This document shows, piece after piece, positions 6,978-7,587 of a stretch of 7,587 bases of DNA. The DNA comes from CAVSWN01 sp046728115 (GTDB lineage: Bacteria > Acidobacteriota > Vicinamibacteria > Vicinamibacterales > CAVVIG01), in contig JBKPDW010000469.1 in assembly GCA_046728115.1 (NCBI GenBank), positions 1 to 7,587 of the forward strand, read 5' to 3'. The notes under the pieces are model-generated. The model worked only from the letters and a program-made list of their open reading frames with translations. It searched no databases and had not been told where the DNA came from. Positions within the stretch are counted from its first letter, which is position 1; every line of letters starts with the position of its first letter. Position numbers and translations under genes: made by a program.

Positions 6978-7130
6978 GTCCACGCTGAATCAGTACCGGC
7001 AGCGGGCTCGCGGGTGACGCACGGCGGCGGGCGCGCGTTGGCGTGAACGGCACCAGCGGACGTGCACCGATAGGCTGCCGGGCGGCGGGATCCGCGGGGG
7101 TGCCCGCTCCGGTACTGATTCAGCGTGGAC
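6978..7130. mobile_element. 153 bp element with perfect 22 bp terminal inverted repeats (MITE-like or structured RNA)
   Basis: Bases 6978-6999 (containing CACGCTGAATCAGTACCGG) and 7109-7130 are exact reverse complements over 22 bp. After a one-base bulge at 7000 the stem continues for 7 bp (7001-7007 AGCGGGC with 7102-7108 GCCCGCT). The inner ~94 bases are very GC-rich and hold further short complementary blocks such as CGGCGGCGGG and GCCGGGCGGCGG. No credible protein is encoded. Length and termini fit a MITE; the only possible target duplication I see is a weak CC on each side. The alternative is a long RNA hairpin between the PLP-enzyme and shell genes. The inverted repeat is certain; its nature is not. 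Confidence 0.6.
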
Positions 7131-7145
7131 CCGCCCGCCGGTGCA

Positions 7146-7159
7146 GCCCCTGAAGGGGC
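7146..7159 (+). promoter_or_regulatory. GCCCC-TGAA-GGGGC hairpin in the leader of the shell gene
   Basis: A 5 bp all-GC stem (7146-7150 with 7155-7159) closes a TGAA tetraloop 15 nt upstream of the shell-gene ATG. No T-run follows, so termination is unlikely. It lies where the ribosome-binding site would be expected, and no purine-rich SD is visible between it and the ATG. A role in translation control or in separating the transcript from the upstream element is possible but inferred. Confidence 0.4.
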
Positions 7160-7174
7160 CGTGCCGTAAACCTT

Positions 7175-7468
7175 ATGGCTGAAAATACGCGAGAAATTGG
7201 CGACGCGCTTGGCATGGTCGAGACCCGTGGTCTCATCGGCATGATCGAGGCTGCGGACGCGATGGTGAAGACTGCGAATGTCGTGTTCGTGGGCTGGCAG
7301 AAAGTGGATGCCGGCCTCGTCACCGCGATCGTGCGAGGCGATGTGGGATCCGTCAAAGCAGCGACCGACGCCGGCGCCGCCGCGGCACGGCGTGTCGGCG
7401 AACTCGTCGGCGTCCACGTCATTCCGCGGCCGGCCGACGACCTCGAGAAGATCTTCCCGATCCGTTGA
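7175..7468 (+). CDS. Bacterial microcompartment hexameric shell protein (BMC-H, PduA/EutM-like)
   Basis: This is a 97-residue single-domain BMC shell subunit that should form cyclic hexamers tiling the facets of a proteinaceous microcompartment. The whole BMC fold is present: ALGMVETRGL (11-20), EAADAMVK (25-32), KVDAGLVT (43-50), VRGDVGSVKAATDAGAAAAR (53-72) and HVIPRPADDLEKIFPI (81-96). The stretch VRGDVGxVKAATDAGAAAAR and the VHVIPRP ending closely match PduA as I remember it. The pore loop differs: PduA/EutM have K-(I/V)-G-S-G, this protein has K43-V-D-A-G47, so the pore-lining serine becomes alanine beside an aspartate. The N-terminus is a few residues longer than PduA. The upstream neighbour on the same strand is the PLP lyase, 208 bp away across the inverted-repeat element. 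No other shell or cargo gene is in the window, so the compartment's chemistry is not determined. Confidence 0.93.
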   Translation: MAENTREIGDALGMVETRGLIGMIEAADAMVKTANVVFVGWQKVDAGLVTAIVRGDVGSVKAATDAGAAAARRVGELVGVHVIPRPADDLEKIFPIR

Positions 7469-7490
7469 GCGTCGGCTTCGGGGGTGGACC

Positions 7491-7571
7491 CTTTCGCTCT
7501 CAGCTTTTCGCTTTCAACTTTCCCTTCACCTTTTTCCTTCTGACTTTCATCCTCCCGCTCAATACCTTCAA
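7491..7571. repeat. Degenerate pyrimidine-rich heptamer repeat, consensus CTTTCNN
   Basis: Downstream of the shell gene the plus strand becomes almost purely pyrimidine with a period of 7 (occasionally 6). Units start near 7491, 7497, 7504, 7511, 7518, 7524, 7530, 7537, 7544, 7551, 7558 and 7565. The clearest copies are CTTTCGC (7491), CTTTCAA (7511), CTTTCCC (7518) and CTTTCAT (7544). The 119 bases from 7469 to the window end contain no gene or terminator hairpin that I can see; this array is their only recognisable content. Confidence 0.55.
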
Positions 7572-7587
7572 GCCTTCGCCCACAACG

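Noticed and set aside
6978..7130. Integron attC site or CRISPR-like repeat
   Set aside because: There are only two copies of the repeat, in inverted orientation, without the attC core motifs or repeat-spacer periodicity.
6968..7417. 149-codon minus-strand frame covering the inverted-repeat element and most of the shell gene
   Set aside because: Low-complexity composition with no domain. It runs antisense to a clear BMC gene and across a structured non-coding element.

Overview
The window is GC-rich, gene-dense bacterial DNA. Its gene content points to Acidobacteriota, probably a Vicinamibacteria-like soil lineage: a secreted protein built from carboxypeptidase-regulatory-like repeats, a tandem DUF1800/DUF1501 pair, the tail of a large M14-peptidase-type secreted protein, and a PduA-like microcompartment shell gene. 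This assignment is inferred from gene families; there is no rRNA or other marker gene here.

Layout. Bases 2-241 are the C-terminal tail of a protein that begins outside the window. It is followed after 13 bp by a secreted multi-domain beta-sandwich protein (255-1988). A lone GNAT acetyltransferase (2048-3022) lies on the minus strand, convergent with the secreted protein and divergent from the next block. Bases 3087-5808 hold an exported DUF1800 protein and a Tat-exported DUF1501 protein, 16 bp apart and clearly one operon. Next comes a fold-type III PLP enzyme of the D-threonine aldolase/D-serine dehydratase family (5854-6966). After a 208 bp structured gap comes a small bacterial microcompartment hexamer shell protein (7175-7468). 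The window ends in a pyrimidine-rich degenerate heptamer repeat that runs to the edge.

How the genes may work together. The DUF1800/DUF1501 pair probably forms an envelope or periplasmic module of unknown biochemistry. The PLP enzyme next to a shell protein is the most suggestive pairing. A D-threonine aldolase would release acetaldehyde plus glycine, and acetaldehyde is the kind of volatile aldehyde microcompartments retain. The left end of a microcompartment locus may therefore be visible here. The genes that would prove it (aldehyde dehydrogenase, phosphotransacylase, pentamer and trimer shell proteins) would lie beyond the right edge.

Non-coding structure is unusually rich for so short a window. 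There is a 153 bp element bounded by perfect 22 bp inverted repeats between the PLP enzyme and shell genes. A pair of REP-like GTCAGA repeats is translated in frame inside the DUF1800 gene. A GGGTAATC octamer cluster lies at the start of the PLP gene, and the heptamer array lies at the right end.
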